Source of the DNA: Aquabacterium sp. A7-Y
GTDB lineage: Bacteria > Pseudomonadota > Gammaproteobacteria > Burkholderiales > Burkholderiaceae_C
Length of the DNA stretch: 64,000 nucleotides
Assembly: GCF_026153205.1 (NCBI RefSeq)
Contig: NZ_JAPFBW010000010.1
Location: 1-64,000 of the forward strand
Direction: 5' to 3'
Below the pieces are notes generated by a model. It made no database searches and was not told where the DNA came from. It saw only the letters and a program-made list of their open reading frames with translations. Every line of letters starts with the position of its first letter. The stretch's first letter is position 1. The position numbers and the translations under genes are program-made. Below are positions 8,290-18,723 of this stretch, piece by piece.

Positions 8290-9123
8290 TCAACCGGCCA
8301 CAGGCCGCGCGCGAAAGCCGCCCGGCGCCCTCTGCACCACTCGCCGGCCGGTCGGCCCGCTGAGCCAGTTCATGAACAGCTTCGCGCCGGGGTGCGTGGC
8401 GCGGAAAGGCAGCATGGCGTGATAGGCATCGGCCAGGCGCGGATCGCCTTCGACCAGCAGGCCGAGGCGGGCACGGCGTGACGACGTCAGCCAGGTCGCC
8501 CGGTCCACCAGCACGAAGGCTTGCTGGTCGTTCGCGATGGCGAGCGTCTCGCCCATGCCGGCGCCGGCCCGGAGGTGCCACGGCCCTTGGGGGACCGCCT
8601 TGGCGAGACCCCACAGCTGGCTTTCCTTGAGCTGGCTGCCCGACCGTTCTGCACCCGAGACGAAGCGGGCGGCACCGCGGGCGCCGGCCTCGGCAATGGC
8701 GGCCATTGCGCGCACCGCGTCGCGCTCCCCGCGCAAGGGCAGCACCGCCGGGTCGCCGCCCTTGCGCGGCAGGGGGCCGGCGATCACGAAGTCGTTGGCG
8801 GCGACAAAACGGCGGTCGTGGGCCAGGCCTCGCCGCTCCAGCGCGAGCTCGAGTTCGGGGGCGTGTGTGACGGCCGCATCCACCTCGCCCTGCTCCAGCA
8901 GGCTCAGCACCTTGCCGCTGGGCCCGGGCACCAGCTGGATCGCCAGCCCGGTGTCGCGCGCCACCGCGACCTTCAGGCGCTGAGCCAGCCCGCAGTCGGC
9001 CAGCGAAGTCGCCACACCGACCAGCAGTGCACTCTGCTGCGGAAGGCGCTGCTGGGCCACCGCCCAGGCCGGCGCGGCACTGCCGGCCAGCAAGGTCAGG
9101 AAGCGACGACGAACAAGCTGCAT
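8290..9123 (-). CDS. TupA-like tungstate/molybdate-type substrate-binding protein
   Basis: The 277-residue periplasmic protein has an RR-type signal sequence (RRRFLTLLAGSAAPAWA) and a PBP-like fold. The segment TSLADCGLAQRLKVAVARDT, followed by EQGEVDAAVTHAPELE and NDFVIAGP, follows the layout of TupA/ModA-like oxyanion-binding proteins: TTS...GLL, DADVLLVHAP, NDFVIVGP. The usual Thr/Ser ligands of the first motif are partly changed. No permease or ATPase genes adjoin, so it may feed a transporter encoded elsewhere or act as a sensor. The MOSC gene directly downstream supports a link to Mo/W. Exact ligand is not proven by sequence. Confidence 0.75.
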   Translation of the reverse strand: MQLVRRRFLTLLAGSAAPAWAVAQQRLPQQSALLVGVATSLADCGLAQRLKVAVARDTGLAIQLVPGPSGKVLSLLEQGEVDAAVTHAPELELALERRGLAHDRRFVAANDFVIAGPLPRKGGDPAVLPLRGERDAVRAMAAIAEAGARGAARFVSGAERSGSQLKESQLWGLAKAVPQGPWHLRAGAGMGETLAIANDQQAFVLVDRATWLTSSRRARLGLLVEGDPRLADAYHAMLPFRATHPGAKLFMNWLSGPTGRRVVQRAPGGFRARPVAG

Positions 9124-9566
9124 GAGGAGACTGCCGGAAAAGGCGTAACCGAAGGCGCCCGCATCTTAATCACGAAACTCCGCGGCGGCCGGCCGTGACC
9201 GCCGGTCGGCGACCAAGCGCCGCTGGGCGGAAAAACGCACGACCGTGCACAAATGATGCATTCATCCATTCCGTTTACGCATAACCGGGCAGGCGGACCG
9301 GGTTACCTGAGGATTACACTCGACGTCGCCGCCGCCTCCGGGCGGCTTTGTGCCGCCCATCCGGCGCCAAGCCCGCATCCGTCCACGCCAAAAGCCTTGC
9401 ACGACGTTTGCTAGTCCCGTTGTCCCGGCCGCCGTCGAGCGTGTCGTCGACGGGTAACCGCCCGAAACCCGTCTTCGCGGCATCCGGAAAGCCGAGTGCA
9501 CGCTGTGCGCCCTCGCGCCTCGCACCAGGCTTTCCGAATTCCGTGTTTTCGATGTTTGGAGAATCC
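9124..9566. other. Upstream region of pckG with a leader hairpin
   Basis: This 443-base region holds no supported gene. AT-richer sequence around 9250-9320 is the likely promoter zone for pckG and for the divergent binding-protein gene. GGGCGGC (9340-9346) and GCCGCCC (9352-9358) form a perfect seven-pair hairpin with loop TTTGT about 210 bases before the pckG start. No U-tract follows, so its role is unclear. Confidence 0.5.
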
Positions 9567-11429
<1,863 letters not shown>

Positions 11430-11455
11430 GTTTCTCTCCCCGCCGTTTCCAATTC

Positions 11456-11483
11456 AGGGCACCTTCGGGTGCCCTTTGCTTTT
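11456..11483 (+). terminator. Rho-independent terminator of pckG
   Basis: AGGGCACC-TTCG-GGTGCCCT is a perfect eight-pair stem with a UUCG tetraloop, followed by TTGCTTTT. Confidence 0.9.
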
Positions 11484-12000
11484 CCCGACTCCTGCAGGCC
11501 GGTGCTGTCGGCCTGCGTCTTTGTCACGCTTTTTCTGCCCTGTGCGCGCGGCACCGCCGCGGTGCCGAGCCGGCGCTTTGGCGGTGCCCGCAGCCACCTG
11601 GAAGTGCGCATACGCCGCAGCCTGGGGCGCTTTACTACCTTTTGTCTGCTTCGGCGCACCATCGAGCAGATGGCAAACAATCACTTGTCAGCAGAGGTAT
11701 TTCTCGCTTGTGAGCACCAACTGCGAAGACTAGGATCCCCGGCGGCCATGCGCAGGATGGTCCATACCGGGACCCGTCCACGCGAGGCGCGGAAACCGCT
11801 CCGCGCGGCATGCGGTCCCCGATCCGGGGGCCGTTTTCCGGCACACGCTTCGGGCGCGAGCCAGAGGCACTTCGTCTCGGAAGCCTGTTGTGCGCTGGGG
11901 TTTCTGTTACTGCTCGACGGCTGCCCCGGTCGCAACCGCGGCCCACATGCGCCGGCGCTGCATCCCCTGGCGTCCAACCTTGACTCGCGAGGTTCCACAG
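11484..12000. other. Intergenic region before the subtilase gene
   Basis: These 517 bases hold no supported gene. A candidate promoter lies near 11708-11736, which would leave a leader of about 260 bases before the protease start. Confidence 0.5.
11708..11736 (+). promoter_or_regulatory. Candidate promoter upstream of the subtilase
   Basis: TTGTGA (11708-11713) and TAGGAT (11731-11736) are spaced by 17 bases, each matching four of six consensus positions. The surrounding 60 bases are AT-richer than the flanks. Confidence 0.35.
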
Positions 12001-13836
12001 ATGAACAGTCGACTCCAACCCTCGGCCCTGCGCCGCGCTGTAGGCAGCGCCAGCCTGGCTGCTGCGGTTTGCCTGCTCCTGCCCCAGTTCGTCCAAGCCG
12101 GTGGCGGCCCGGAGCGCTTCCGCGACGCGCCACTCCACCCTGCCATGGCGGCGTGGCAGGGGTCGCAGCGCGGCACCGATCAGTTGATCGTGAAGTACCG
12201 CACCGCCCAGGCCCTGCGCCTCGGTGCGGCGGCGACGGCACACCGGCCGGCCGCCAGCGCGGCCATGGCACAGCTCGGCGTGCAGATGAAGGCGCAGCGC
12301 ACACTGAGCGCCCAGACGCAGGTGCTGCGGCTGTCCCGCAAGCTGCGCCTCGATGAAGCCAGCGACCTGGCCCGCCAGCTCGCGGCCGACGACCCCAACA
12401 TCGAATACGCCGAGCCCGACCGCATCCTCACGATCCAGGCCACGCCGACCGACCCGCGCTACGGCGAGCAGTGGCACTACTTCGAGCCTACCGGCGGCCT
12501 GAACCTCCCCGCCGCCTGGGACCACTCGACGGGCTCGGGGGTGGTGGTCGCCGTGCTGGACACCGGCTTCCGCCCGCATGCCGACCTCAGGCGCAATCTG
12601 ATCGCCGGCTATGACTTCGTCAACGACGTCTTCGTCGCCAACGACGGCGATGGCCGCGACAGCGACCCGAGCGACCCCGGTGACGGCGTGCTGGCGGGCG
12701 AATGCGGCGGCGGTCAGCCCATCCAGGACGAGTCGAGCAGCTGGCACGGCACCCACGTGGCAGGCACGGTGGCCGCGGCCGCCGACGGCACCGGTGTGGT
12801 CGGCGTCGCCTACAACGCCAAGATCCAGCCGGTGCGCGTGCTGGGCAGGTGCGGCGGCTACATGTCGGACATCGCCGAAGCCGTGATCTGGGCCTCGGGC
12901 GGCAGCGTCAGCGGCGTGCCCGCGAACGCGACGCCGGCACGGGTCATCAACCTCTCGCTGGGCGGCTTTGGCAGCTGCGACCAGACGATGCAGGACGCAG
13001 TGAATTCCGCGCGCAGTCGCCGCACAGTGGTGGTGGTGGCGGCCGGCAACTCCAGCTCGGACGCCCGCTCCTTCACGCCGGCCAACTGCCAGGGTGTGGT
13101 CACCGTCGCAGCGACCAACCGAAGCGGCGGCCGCAGCTACTACTCCAACTACGGCAGCACGGTGGAGGTCGCCGCGCCCGGCGGGGAGACGAGCAGCAGC
13201 CGCGCCAACGGCGTCCTGTCCACGCTCAACGCCGGCCAGAGAACTCCGGGCGCTGACAGCTTTGCGTTCTACCAGGGCACGTCAATGGCCGCGCCCCACG
13301 TTGCCGGCGTCGTCGCGCTGGTGCTGGAGCGCAACAGCAACCTCTCGTCCGATGCAGTCAGCACCCTGCTGCAGAACAGTGCGCGAGCCTTCCCCGCCGC
13401 GTGCAGCGGCTGCGGGCGCGGCATTGTCGATGCGGCGGCCGCCGTCGCGGCAGCCAGCGGTGGCGATGGCGATCCCGAGGAGGTGACCGAAGTCGAGCCG
13501 AACGACACCACCTCGCAGGCGCAGGTGATCGCGATCAGCGGCAGCACCGTGCGCGGCGCGATGGCCAGCGACTCGGATCACGACTACTACAGCGTCGCGC
13601 TGGGCGCCGGCCGGACGCTGACGATCGGCCTGACGCCCAACTCCACGTCCGACTACGACCTCTACGTCTACGACGCCGGCAGCCGACTGGTCGGACGCAG
13701 CCTGCGTGGCCGGGGCCTGCGCGACGTGTTGTCGGTCTCGGGCGGCAGCGGCGGCGGCACCTATTACATCGAGGTGCGCTACTACGACGGCGACACGGGC
13801 GACCAGGGCCGCTACACGATAGACGCGAGCTTCTGA
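12001..13836 (+). CDS. Secreted subtilisin-like serine protease (S8) with PPC domain
   Basis: The 611-residue protein is a secreted endopeptidase. Residues 1-33 form the signal peptide (cleavage near VQAGG) and about 34-145 an inhibitor-like propeptide ending in EYAEPDRILT. The S8 catalytic domain spans about 160-480. Asp187 (VAVLDTGF), His249 (SSWHGTHVAGT) and Ser428 (GTSMAAPH) form the triad, and Asn350 (VVAAGN) forms the oxyanion hole. A Gly/Asp/Glu-rich linker leads to a C-terminal pre-peptidase (PPC) beta-sandwich from about 487. That domain contains DHDYYSVALGAG and YDLYVYDAGS, and is usually removed after secretion. The ATG at 12001, preceded by GAGG, is chosen over an upstream in-frame GTG because the signal peptide starts there. 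Confidence 0.93.
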   Translation: MNSRLQPSALRRAVGSASLAAAVCLLLPQFVQAGGGPERFRDAPLHPAMAAWQGSQRGTDQLIVKYRTAQALRLGAAATAHRPAASAAMAQLGVQMKAQRTLSAQTQVLRLSRKLRLDEASDLARQLAADDPNIEYAEPDRILTIQATPTDPRYGEQWHYFEPTGGLNLPAAWDHSTGSGVVVAVLDTGFRPHADLRRNLIAGYDFVNDVFVANDGDGRDSDPSDPGDGVLAGECGGGQPIQDESSSWHGTHVAGTVAAAADGTGVVGVAYNAKIQPVRVLGRCGGYMSDIAEAVIWASGGSVSGVPANATPARVINLSLGGFGSCDQTMQDAVNSARSRRTVVVVAAGNSSSDARSFTPANCQGVVTVAATNRSGGRSYYSNYGSTVEVAAPGGETSSSRANGVLSTLNAGQRTPGADSFAFYQGTSMAAPHVAGVVALVLERNSNLSSDAVSTLLQNSARAFPAACSGCGRGIVDAAAAVAAASGGDGDPEEVTEVEPNDTTSQAQVIAISGSTVRGAMASDSDHDYYSVALGAGRTLTIGLTPNSTSDYDLYVYDAGSRLVGRSLRGRGLRDVLSVSGGSGGGTYYIEVRYYDGDTGDQGRYTIDASF

Positions 13837-13874
13837 ACGCCGGCCGGGCCGCCCCGGCCCTGCTTCTCCATCCA

Positions 13875-13896
13875 GCCGCCTTCGGGCGGCTTTTTT
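13875..13896 (+). terminator. Rho-independent terminator of the subtilase
   Basis: GCCGCC-TTCG-GGCGGC followed by six T residues. Confidence 0.9.
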
Positions 13897-13910
13897 GCGC
13901 GGCCGAGCGG

Positions 13911-13942
13911 AAACAAAAAACCCGCGGCACCGGCCGCGGGTT
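13911..13942 (-). terminator. Rho-independent terminator of the small paralogous genes
   Basis: AACCCGCGG (13919-13927) and CCGCGGGTT (13934-13942) form a nine-pair hairpin. On the minus strand it is followed by a T-rich run (complement of the A-rich 13911-13920), about 75 bases past the stop at 14018. Confidence 0.8.
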
Positions 13943-14017
13943 GTTGTTGCCCCCACGCGAGGCGCCACCGGAGCGGCAGCGTCGCGGGCAGTACGCCCCT
14001 CGTGCGCGGCGGCTTGT

Positions 14018-14275
14018 TCAGCGATCCAGTTCGCCATCGAAGCGGCAGGCCGCGGCACGCAGGTCGGCCGCGAAGCCGGGCTGGGTGCGCTCGTATTCCC
14101 GGGCCATGGCCAGCACGGCCTGGACCGACTCGAAGTGGTCCGGTTCACGGTGCAGCAGCTTGCCAAGACGCTGGACGCCCTGGTAGGCAGCGGCAAATAG
14201 TTCGGCGAGCGGGTTGGCACCGCGCGGAGCGAGGCTACGGTGGGCGAGGTGCACGTTGATGGTGGTTGCAGTCAT
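14018..14275 (-). CDS. Small protein of unknown function, paralogue of its neighbour
   Basis: The 85-residue protein has no recognised domain, signal peptide or membrane segment. It aligns end to end with the 82-residue product upstream. Both begin MT.TTI..LA.R..APRGA, share a Leu/Ala-rich helix, and end with Y...QP..AADLRAAA-like sequence, so the pair arose by tandem duplication. A GCTAGGAGAAGAAC ribosome site precedes the ATG. The two are probably co-transcribed (23 bases apart) and end at the terminator at 13911-13942. They run divergently from a LysR gene, which may control them. The high Ala/Arg/Leu content suggests a small helical cytosolic protein. Confidence 0.72.
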   Translation of the reverse strand: MTATTINVHLAHRSLAPRGANPLAELFAAAYQGVQRLGKLLHREPDHFESVQAVLAMAREYERTQPGFAADLRAAACRFDGELDR

Positions 14276-14298
14276 GTTCTTCTCCTAGCGAGATCGAG

Positions 14299-14547
14299 TC
14301 AGCGCGCCAGATAGGCCTGGGCAGCGGCGCGCAGTTCTGCCGCTTCAAGCGGTTGGGAAGCCTGGTAGCGGTCGGCCAGGCTGTTGAGGTCGTGGGCCAC
14401 GCGGGTGGCATGCGGCCGTTGAGCCAGAGCCCGCACCGGGAGGGTCACCAGACGGGCGAGCCCGGCGCACAAGGCGGCGAGCGCGTCGGCGCCGCGGGGG
14501 GCGACGTTGCGGCGAGCGAGCTGCAGTGTGATGGTGGTGGGGGTCAT
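14299..14547 (-). CDS. Small protein of unknown function, paralogue of its neighbour
   Basis: The 82-residue protein is the first gene of the tandem pair. It keeps the MTPTTITLQLARRNVAPRGA opening and the C-terminal YQASQPLEAAELRAAAQAYL pattern seen in the downstream copy. The middle has diverged. No family is recognised. The ribosome site (AAGG, about nine bases away) is weaker than that of the second copy. The 105-base gap to the LysR start contains a perfect palindrome, consistent with control by that regulator. Confidence 0.68.
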   Translation of the reverse strand: MTPTTITLQLARRNVAPRGADALAALCAGLARLVTLPVRALAQRPHATRVAHDLNSLADRYQASQPLEAAELRAAAQAYLAR

Positions 14548-14634
14548 GGTGAAGGGCCTTGTTGGGACTCAATGGTGGCAAGTATGGGGTAAACCCTAGA
14601 TATGCTGCCAATGAATTGTGTGAATCTTAGAAAT

Positions 14635-14646
14635 TCACCATGGTGA
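14635..14646. promoter_or_regulatory. Palindrome between LysR gene and divergent small genes
   Basis: TCACCATGGTGA is a perfect 12-base palindrome ending six bases before the LysR start codon. The flanking region is AT-rich. It is a candidate autoregulatory site, though short for a LysR box. Confidence 0.35.
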
Positions 14647-14652
14647 TATCAG

Positions 14653-15630
14653 ATGAACTTCCGGACCCTCGACCTGAACCTGCTGCGTGTGTTCGACCAG
14701 GTGATGGCCGAGCAGAACCTGACGCGCGCCGCCGAGCGGCTGGCCATGACCCAGCCGGCGGTCAGCAACGCCTTGCGCCGGCTGCGCGAGGCGATGGGCG
14801 ACGACCTGGTGGTGCGCACCGCCTTCGGCGTCAAGCCAACGCCGCGGGCCGAGGCCCTGTGGCCGGAGGTGCGTGCGGCACTGGCGCGCCTGCGTGACGC
14901 GCTGGACCCGGCGGACTTCGACCCCGGCGCCTCGGAAGCCACCTTCCGGCTCGCCATGGCGGACGCCACCGCCGCCACACTGCTACCGCCCCTGGTCGAG
15001 CGCATCGAAAAGACGCAAGCGCTCACCAACGTGCGCGTTTTTCCGCTCACCACACGCGACCCGCGGGGCTTGCTGGACAAGGGTGAGGTGGATTTCGCGA
15101 TCGGCTACTTTCCCGACGCGGTGGCGGCCCTGACATCGCAGGGCAGCGCGGCACTGCTGCATCACGAGCGGCTGTGGGACGGGGAATACGTCTGCGTGAT
15201 GCGCAAGGGCCACCCTTTGGCCAGCCAGCCGCTCACGCTCGACAATTTCTGTTCGGCCCATCACCTGCTGGTGAGCTTCTCGGGCCGCGCCCACGGTTTT
15301 GTGGACCAGGCCCTCGCCATCCTGAAGCGCACCCGGCGCATCGTGCTGACGGTGAACCAGTTTTTCACCGCGGGCCGGGTGGTGATGCACTCCGACCTGC
15401 TGACGGTGCTGCCGCGCGACTTCCTGCCGGCCACCGGCTTCGAGCACGAGCTGACGCAGAAGCCGCTGCCGCTGGCGCTGCAGGGCGTGCACGTGGAAGT
15501 CCTGTGGCACCAGCGCCATGACAGCGACCCCGCGCACCGCTGGATGCGGGAGCAGATCCTGGCGGTCGGCGCACTGCGGGGCGCCAGGCGGTCGGCGCCC
15601 GGGGCCAGTTCTGCGCCGGGCGAAGACTAG
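14653..15630 (+). CDS. LysR-family transcriptional regulator (NodD/LinR-like subgroup)
   Basis: The 325-residue regulator has an N-terminal winged helix-turn-helix (residues about 6-65) with RTLDLNLLRVFDQVMAEQN and AAERLAMTQPAVSNALRRLR. The effector-binding domain follows from about 95. The opening FRTLDLNLL and the FRLAMADATAATLLPPLVER segment place it in the NodD-like branch. The likely targets are the divergent pair of small genes. The ligand is unknown. It converges on dadA, and the last 25 residues are a low-complexity Ala/Gly/Arg tail. Confidence 0.88.
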   Translation: MNFRTLDLNLLRVFDQVMAEQNLTRAAERLAMTQPAVSNALRRLREAMGDDLVVRTAFGVKPTPRAEALWPEVRAALARLRDALDPADFDPGASEATFRLAMADATAATLLPPLVERIEKTQALTNVRVFPLTTRDPRGLLDKGEVDFAIGYFPDAVAALTSQGSAALLHHERLWDGEYVCVMRKGHPLASQPLTLDNFCSAHHLLVSFSGRAHGFVDQALAILKRTRRIVLTVNQFFTAGRVVMHSDLLTVLPRDFLPATGFEHELTQKPLPLALQGVHVEVLWHQRHDSDPAHRWMREQILAVGALRGARRSAPGASSAPGED

Positions 15631-15658
15631 GAATCGGCGCGGCAGGCTGCCAGGAGCC

Positions 15659-16975
15659 TCAGGCCGCGACGCGGTGGCTGCGCGCCGGCACGGGCGCGCA
15701 GCCGGCGCCTTCCAGGAAGCCGAAGTCCAGCGCCGGGCGGCGGCCGCTGATCAGCTCGGCCAGGGCGCGGCCTGAGCCGGCACCATGGGTCCAGCCCAGC
15801 GTACCGTGGCCGGCGTTGACCCACAGGTTGGGCAGCCGCGTGCGGCCGATGTAGGGGATGTTGGTGGGCGTGCTGGGGCGCAGGCCGGTCCAGTAGTTGG
15901 GTTGGCTGGTGTCTGCCACGCCCGGGAACAACTCCTCGTAGCGCCGCACCAGCGCTTCACAACGGACCCGCGCGGTGGGCGTGTCGAGCCGGGTGTCGAA
16001 GCCGGCCAGTTCGGCGGTGCCGGCGATGCGGATGTGGTTGCCCAGCCGCGAGATCGCGATCTTGCGCGAGTCGTCCAGCAGGCTGACGGTGCTGGCGCGC
16101 TCGGGGTGCTTGAGCCGCAAGGTCGCCGAGTAGCCCTTGGCCGGGTAGATGTTGAGCGCAACGCCGAGCGGGCGCAGCAGCGGCGCGGTATAGGAGCCGA
16201 GCGCGCCGACGAAGGCGTCTGCCTTCAGCACGCTGGCCTGCCCGCTGCGCCGGTCGATCACGCGGGCGCTCTCGACACGCCCGCCCGCAGCCAGCAGCGC
16301 CTCGATGTCGTGGTCGAACAGGAACTTCACGCCGAGGGCCTGGCAGCGGCGCACCAAAGCCTGCGTGAACACGCGTGCGTCGCCCGACTCGTCGCTGGCG
16401 GTGTAGGTACCGCCAGCGATCTGCGGGCCGAAGACGGCCAGCGAGGGCTCGACGTTCAACACCTCCTCCCGGCTCAGCACCTGGCGGTCGACGCCGTAGC
16501 GGCGCATCAGCTCGGCGCCCGCCGCGCCCAGCTCCAGGTCCCGCTGCGTCGAGAAGAAATGCAGGATGCCGCGCTCCAGTCGCTGGTACTCGATACCGGT
16601 CTCGGCCACCAGCGACTTCAGCGACTCGTGGCTGTAGCGCCCCAGCGCGACCAGCTGGCGCACGTTGCGCTCGAAGGCCGAATCGCTGCACTGCATCAGG
16701 AAGCTCAGTCCCCAGCGCCATTGCTGGGGATCGAACTTGGGGCGGAACAGCAGCGGCGAGTCGTCGCGGGCCAGCCACTTGAGCACCTTCAGCGGCGCAT
16801 CCGCGCTGGCCCACGGCTCGCAGAAGCTCACCGAGATTTGGGCCCCGTTGGCGAAGCTGGTCTCCAGCGCAGCGTCGGCCTGGCGGTCCACCACGGTCAC
16901 TTCGTGGCCCTCCTTGCGCAGGTACCAGGCCGTGCTGACGCCGATGATGCCGGCGCCGAGGACTAAAACTCGCAT
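15659..16975 (-). CDS. dadA: D-amino acid dehydrogenase
   Basis: The 438-residue flavoprotein oxidises D-amino acids (typically D-alanine) to 2-oxo acids at the inner membrane, passing electrons to the quinone pool. The N-terminal dinucleotide motif VLVLGAGIIGVSTAWYL, the ETSFANGAQISVSFCEPWA segment and the C-terminal GHGTLGWTHGAGSGRALAEL are all typical of DadA. Length is close to the usual 430-435. AAGGAG six bases upstream supports the start. It lies 49 bases after the LysE-family exporter on the same strand and is probably co-transcribed with it. Confidence 0.93.
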   Translation of the reverse strand: MRVLVLGAGIIGVSTAWYLRKEGHEVTVVDRQADAALETSFANGAQISVSFCEPWASADAPLKVLKWLARDDSPLLFRPKFDPQQWRWGLSFLMQCSDSAFERNVRQLVALGRYSHESLKSLVAETGIEYQRLERGILHFFSTQRDLELGAAGAELMRRYGVDRQVLSREEVLNVEPSLAVFGPQIAGGTYTASDESGDARVFTQALVRRCQALGVKFLFDHDIEALLAAGGRVESARVIDRRSGQASVLKADAFVGALGSYTAPLLRPLGVALNIYPAKGYSATLRLKHPERASTVSLLDDSRKIAISRLGNHIRIAGTAELAGFDTRLDTPTARVRCEALVRRYEELFPGVADTSQPNYWTGLRPSTPTNIPYIGRTRLPNLWVNAGHGTLGWTHGAGSGRALAELISGRRPALDFGFLEGAGCAPVPARSHRVAA

Positions 16976-17024
16976 GACAAGCTCCTTGTGAGTGCTCGGT
17001 GGGTTTGCTTCGGACGAGAAAACT

Positions 17025-17681
17025 TCAGATCTTCAGGGGCTGCAGCAGCAGTTGCAGGCCCATCCACGCCATCACGCTGGCGATGCCGGCATCGATCGCG
17101 CGCCAGACCCGCGGCTGCCTGAGCCAGCGCGCGGCGACCACGGCGCCGAAGCCGAGCGCCGAAAACCACAGCAAGGAGGCCAGCCCCGCCCCGGCGACGA
17201 AGGACAGCCGGGCCGCACCCACATGCCCAGCGCCTAGCGTGCCCATCAGCACGACGGTGTCGAGGTAGACGTGGGGATTCAGATAGGTCATCGCCAGCGT
17301 GGCGGCCAGTGTCGGTCCGAGCCGTCCGGCCGTGGCGCCGGCGATCAGCGTTTCCCCCGGCCCGCGTGCCGCGCGCAAGGCAGCGCGCCACGCGTACCAG
17401 AGCAGGAAGCCGGCTCCGCCATAGCGGCACAGTTCCAGCCCCAAGGGCGAGGCGGCGATCAGCCCTCCCAGGCCATACACGCCCAGCGAGGTCAACAGCC
17501 AGTCCGACACCGTGCAGACCAGCACCACCACGCCGACATGCGAACGGCTCAAGCCCTGCCGAAGCACCAGCGCGTTCTGAGCTCCGATCGCGACGATCAG
17601 GCCGGCCATCGCGAGCAGGCCCTGCAGGCCGGCGGCCAGCACGGTCGGATTGTCGGAGGCAAACGTTACGGCTGCTGACAT
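17025..17681 (-). CDS. argO: LysE/ArgO-family amino acid exporter
   Basis: The 218-residue inner-membrane protein has six hydrophobic segments. The family signature IVAIGAQNALVLRQGL lies near residue 30 and TYLNPHVYLDTVVLMGTLG in the middle. Members export arginine or lysine. The start is placed at the ATG at 17681, with GGAG nine bases before, because upstream in-frame sequence to 17846 lacks family similarity. The gene is divergent from an ArgP-type LysR regulator, the classical arrangement for argO/lysE. Substrate preference (Arg or Lys) is not decided by sequence. Confidence 0.88.
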   Translation of the reverse strand: MSAAVTFASDNPTVLAAGLQGLLAMAGLIVAIGAQNALVLRQGLSRSHVGVVVLVCTVSDWLLTSLGVYGLGGLIAASPLGLELCRYGGAGFLLWYAWRAALRAARGPGETLIAGATAGRLGPTLAATLAMTYLNPHVYLDTVVLMGTLGAGHVGAARLSFVAGAGLASLLWFSALGFGAVVAARWLRQPRVWRAIDAGIASVMAWMGLQLLLQPLKI

Positions 17682-17754
17682 CCGGTGATTCTCCGCAGCC
17701 GGCGCGCCCGCGTGAAGCGAGATGAATATCCATCGGGTTACATTAGCTTCGCTT

Positions 17755-18723
17755 ATGCAGGACTTCGACCCCGCCGCCCTTGACTGCCTCGCCGCCCTGG
17801 TGGACGAGGGCAGCTTCGAGCGTGCCGCTGCACGCTTGTCGATCACGCAGTCCGCGGTGTCTCAGCGTCTGCGCGGGCTGGAGCAACAAGTGGGCCAGTT
17901 GCTGGTGGTGCGCGCGCGGCCGCTGCGGCTGACCGAGCCCGGCAAGGTGCTGCTGCGTTTCGCGCGCCAATGGCAGGCCTTGCGTGCCGATGTCGCGCGC
18001 GAGCTGGAGGAAAGCGCGACGCCCGACGAGCGCCTGCCCATCGCGGTGAACGCGGACAGCCTGGCGACCTGGGTGCTGCCGGCGCTGGATCCGCTGGTGC
18101 AGCAGGGCGTCTCGCTGGAGCTGGTGGTCGACGACCAGGATTTCACGCACGACTGGCTGCGCCAGGGTGCCGTGCTCGGCTGCGTCTCGACGGTGCCGCA
18201 GGCACTGCGCGGCTGCCGGGTGGTGCCGCTGGGCGTGATGCGTTATGTCGCGGTGGCCAGCCCCGCCTTCGTGGCCCGGGAGCTGCCGCAGGGGCTGACG
18301 CGGGCCAACTTCGCGCGTGTCCCCTTCCTGGTGTTCAACCGCAAGGACGACATGCAGTCGCAGTGGGTCGGCCGCGCCTTCGGCTTGCCCTCGCCGCGCC
18401 TGCGCGACCGTTATGTGCCTTCGTCCGAGGCCTATCTGCGGGCGGTGCGGATGGGTTGGGGGATCGGTGTGGTGCCGGAGCTTCAGGCGTGCGACTGGCT
18501 GGACAGCGGCGAGCTGCTGCCCCTGCATCCCGAGGTGCACCTCGAGGTGGCGCTGCACTGGCACCAGTGGAAGCTGGGCAGCGAGCAGCGCCCCCAGGCG
18601 CGCGCCGCGCTGCTCGACCGCATCGGCGACGCCTTGCTGCAGGGCGCGAGCCGGGCGCTGGCGGCGCCGTCTTCGCCCCAGCCCGGCCCGGCCGAGGAGG
18701 GCAGCGATGAAAAAGACCTTTGA
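17755..18723 (+). CDS. argP: ArgP-type LysR regulator
   Basis: The 322-residue regulator is of the ArgP/IciA type. The start at 17755 is chosen because MQDFDPAALDCLAALVDEGS aligns with the E. coli ArgP N-terminus, and SFERAAARLSITQSAVSQRL is the recognition helix. A 33-base extension to the ATG at 17722 is possible. No ribosome site is obvious at 17755, so leaderless or weak initiation is possible. ArgP activates argO/lysE in response to arginine or lysine. The 73-base gap to the exporter is expected to hold its binding site. Its 3' end overlaps phoD by 17 bases, so the phosphatase may be co-expressed. Confidence 0.88.
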   Translation: MQDFDPAALDCLAALVDEGSFERAAARLSITQSAVSQRLRGLEQQVGQLLVVRARPLRLTEPGKVLLRFARQWQALRADVARELEESATPDERLPIAVNADSLATWVLPALDPLVQQGVSLELVVDDQDFTHDWLRQGAVLGCVSTVPQALRGCRVVPLGVMRYVAVASPAFVARELPQGLTRANFARVPFLVFNRKDDMQSQWVGRAFGLPSPRLRDRYVPSSEAYLRAVRMGWGIGVVPELQACDWLDSGELLPLHPEVHLEVALHWHQWKLGSEQRPQARAALLDRIGDALLQGASRALAAPSSPQPGPAEEGSDEKDL

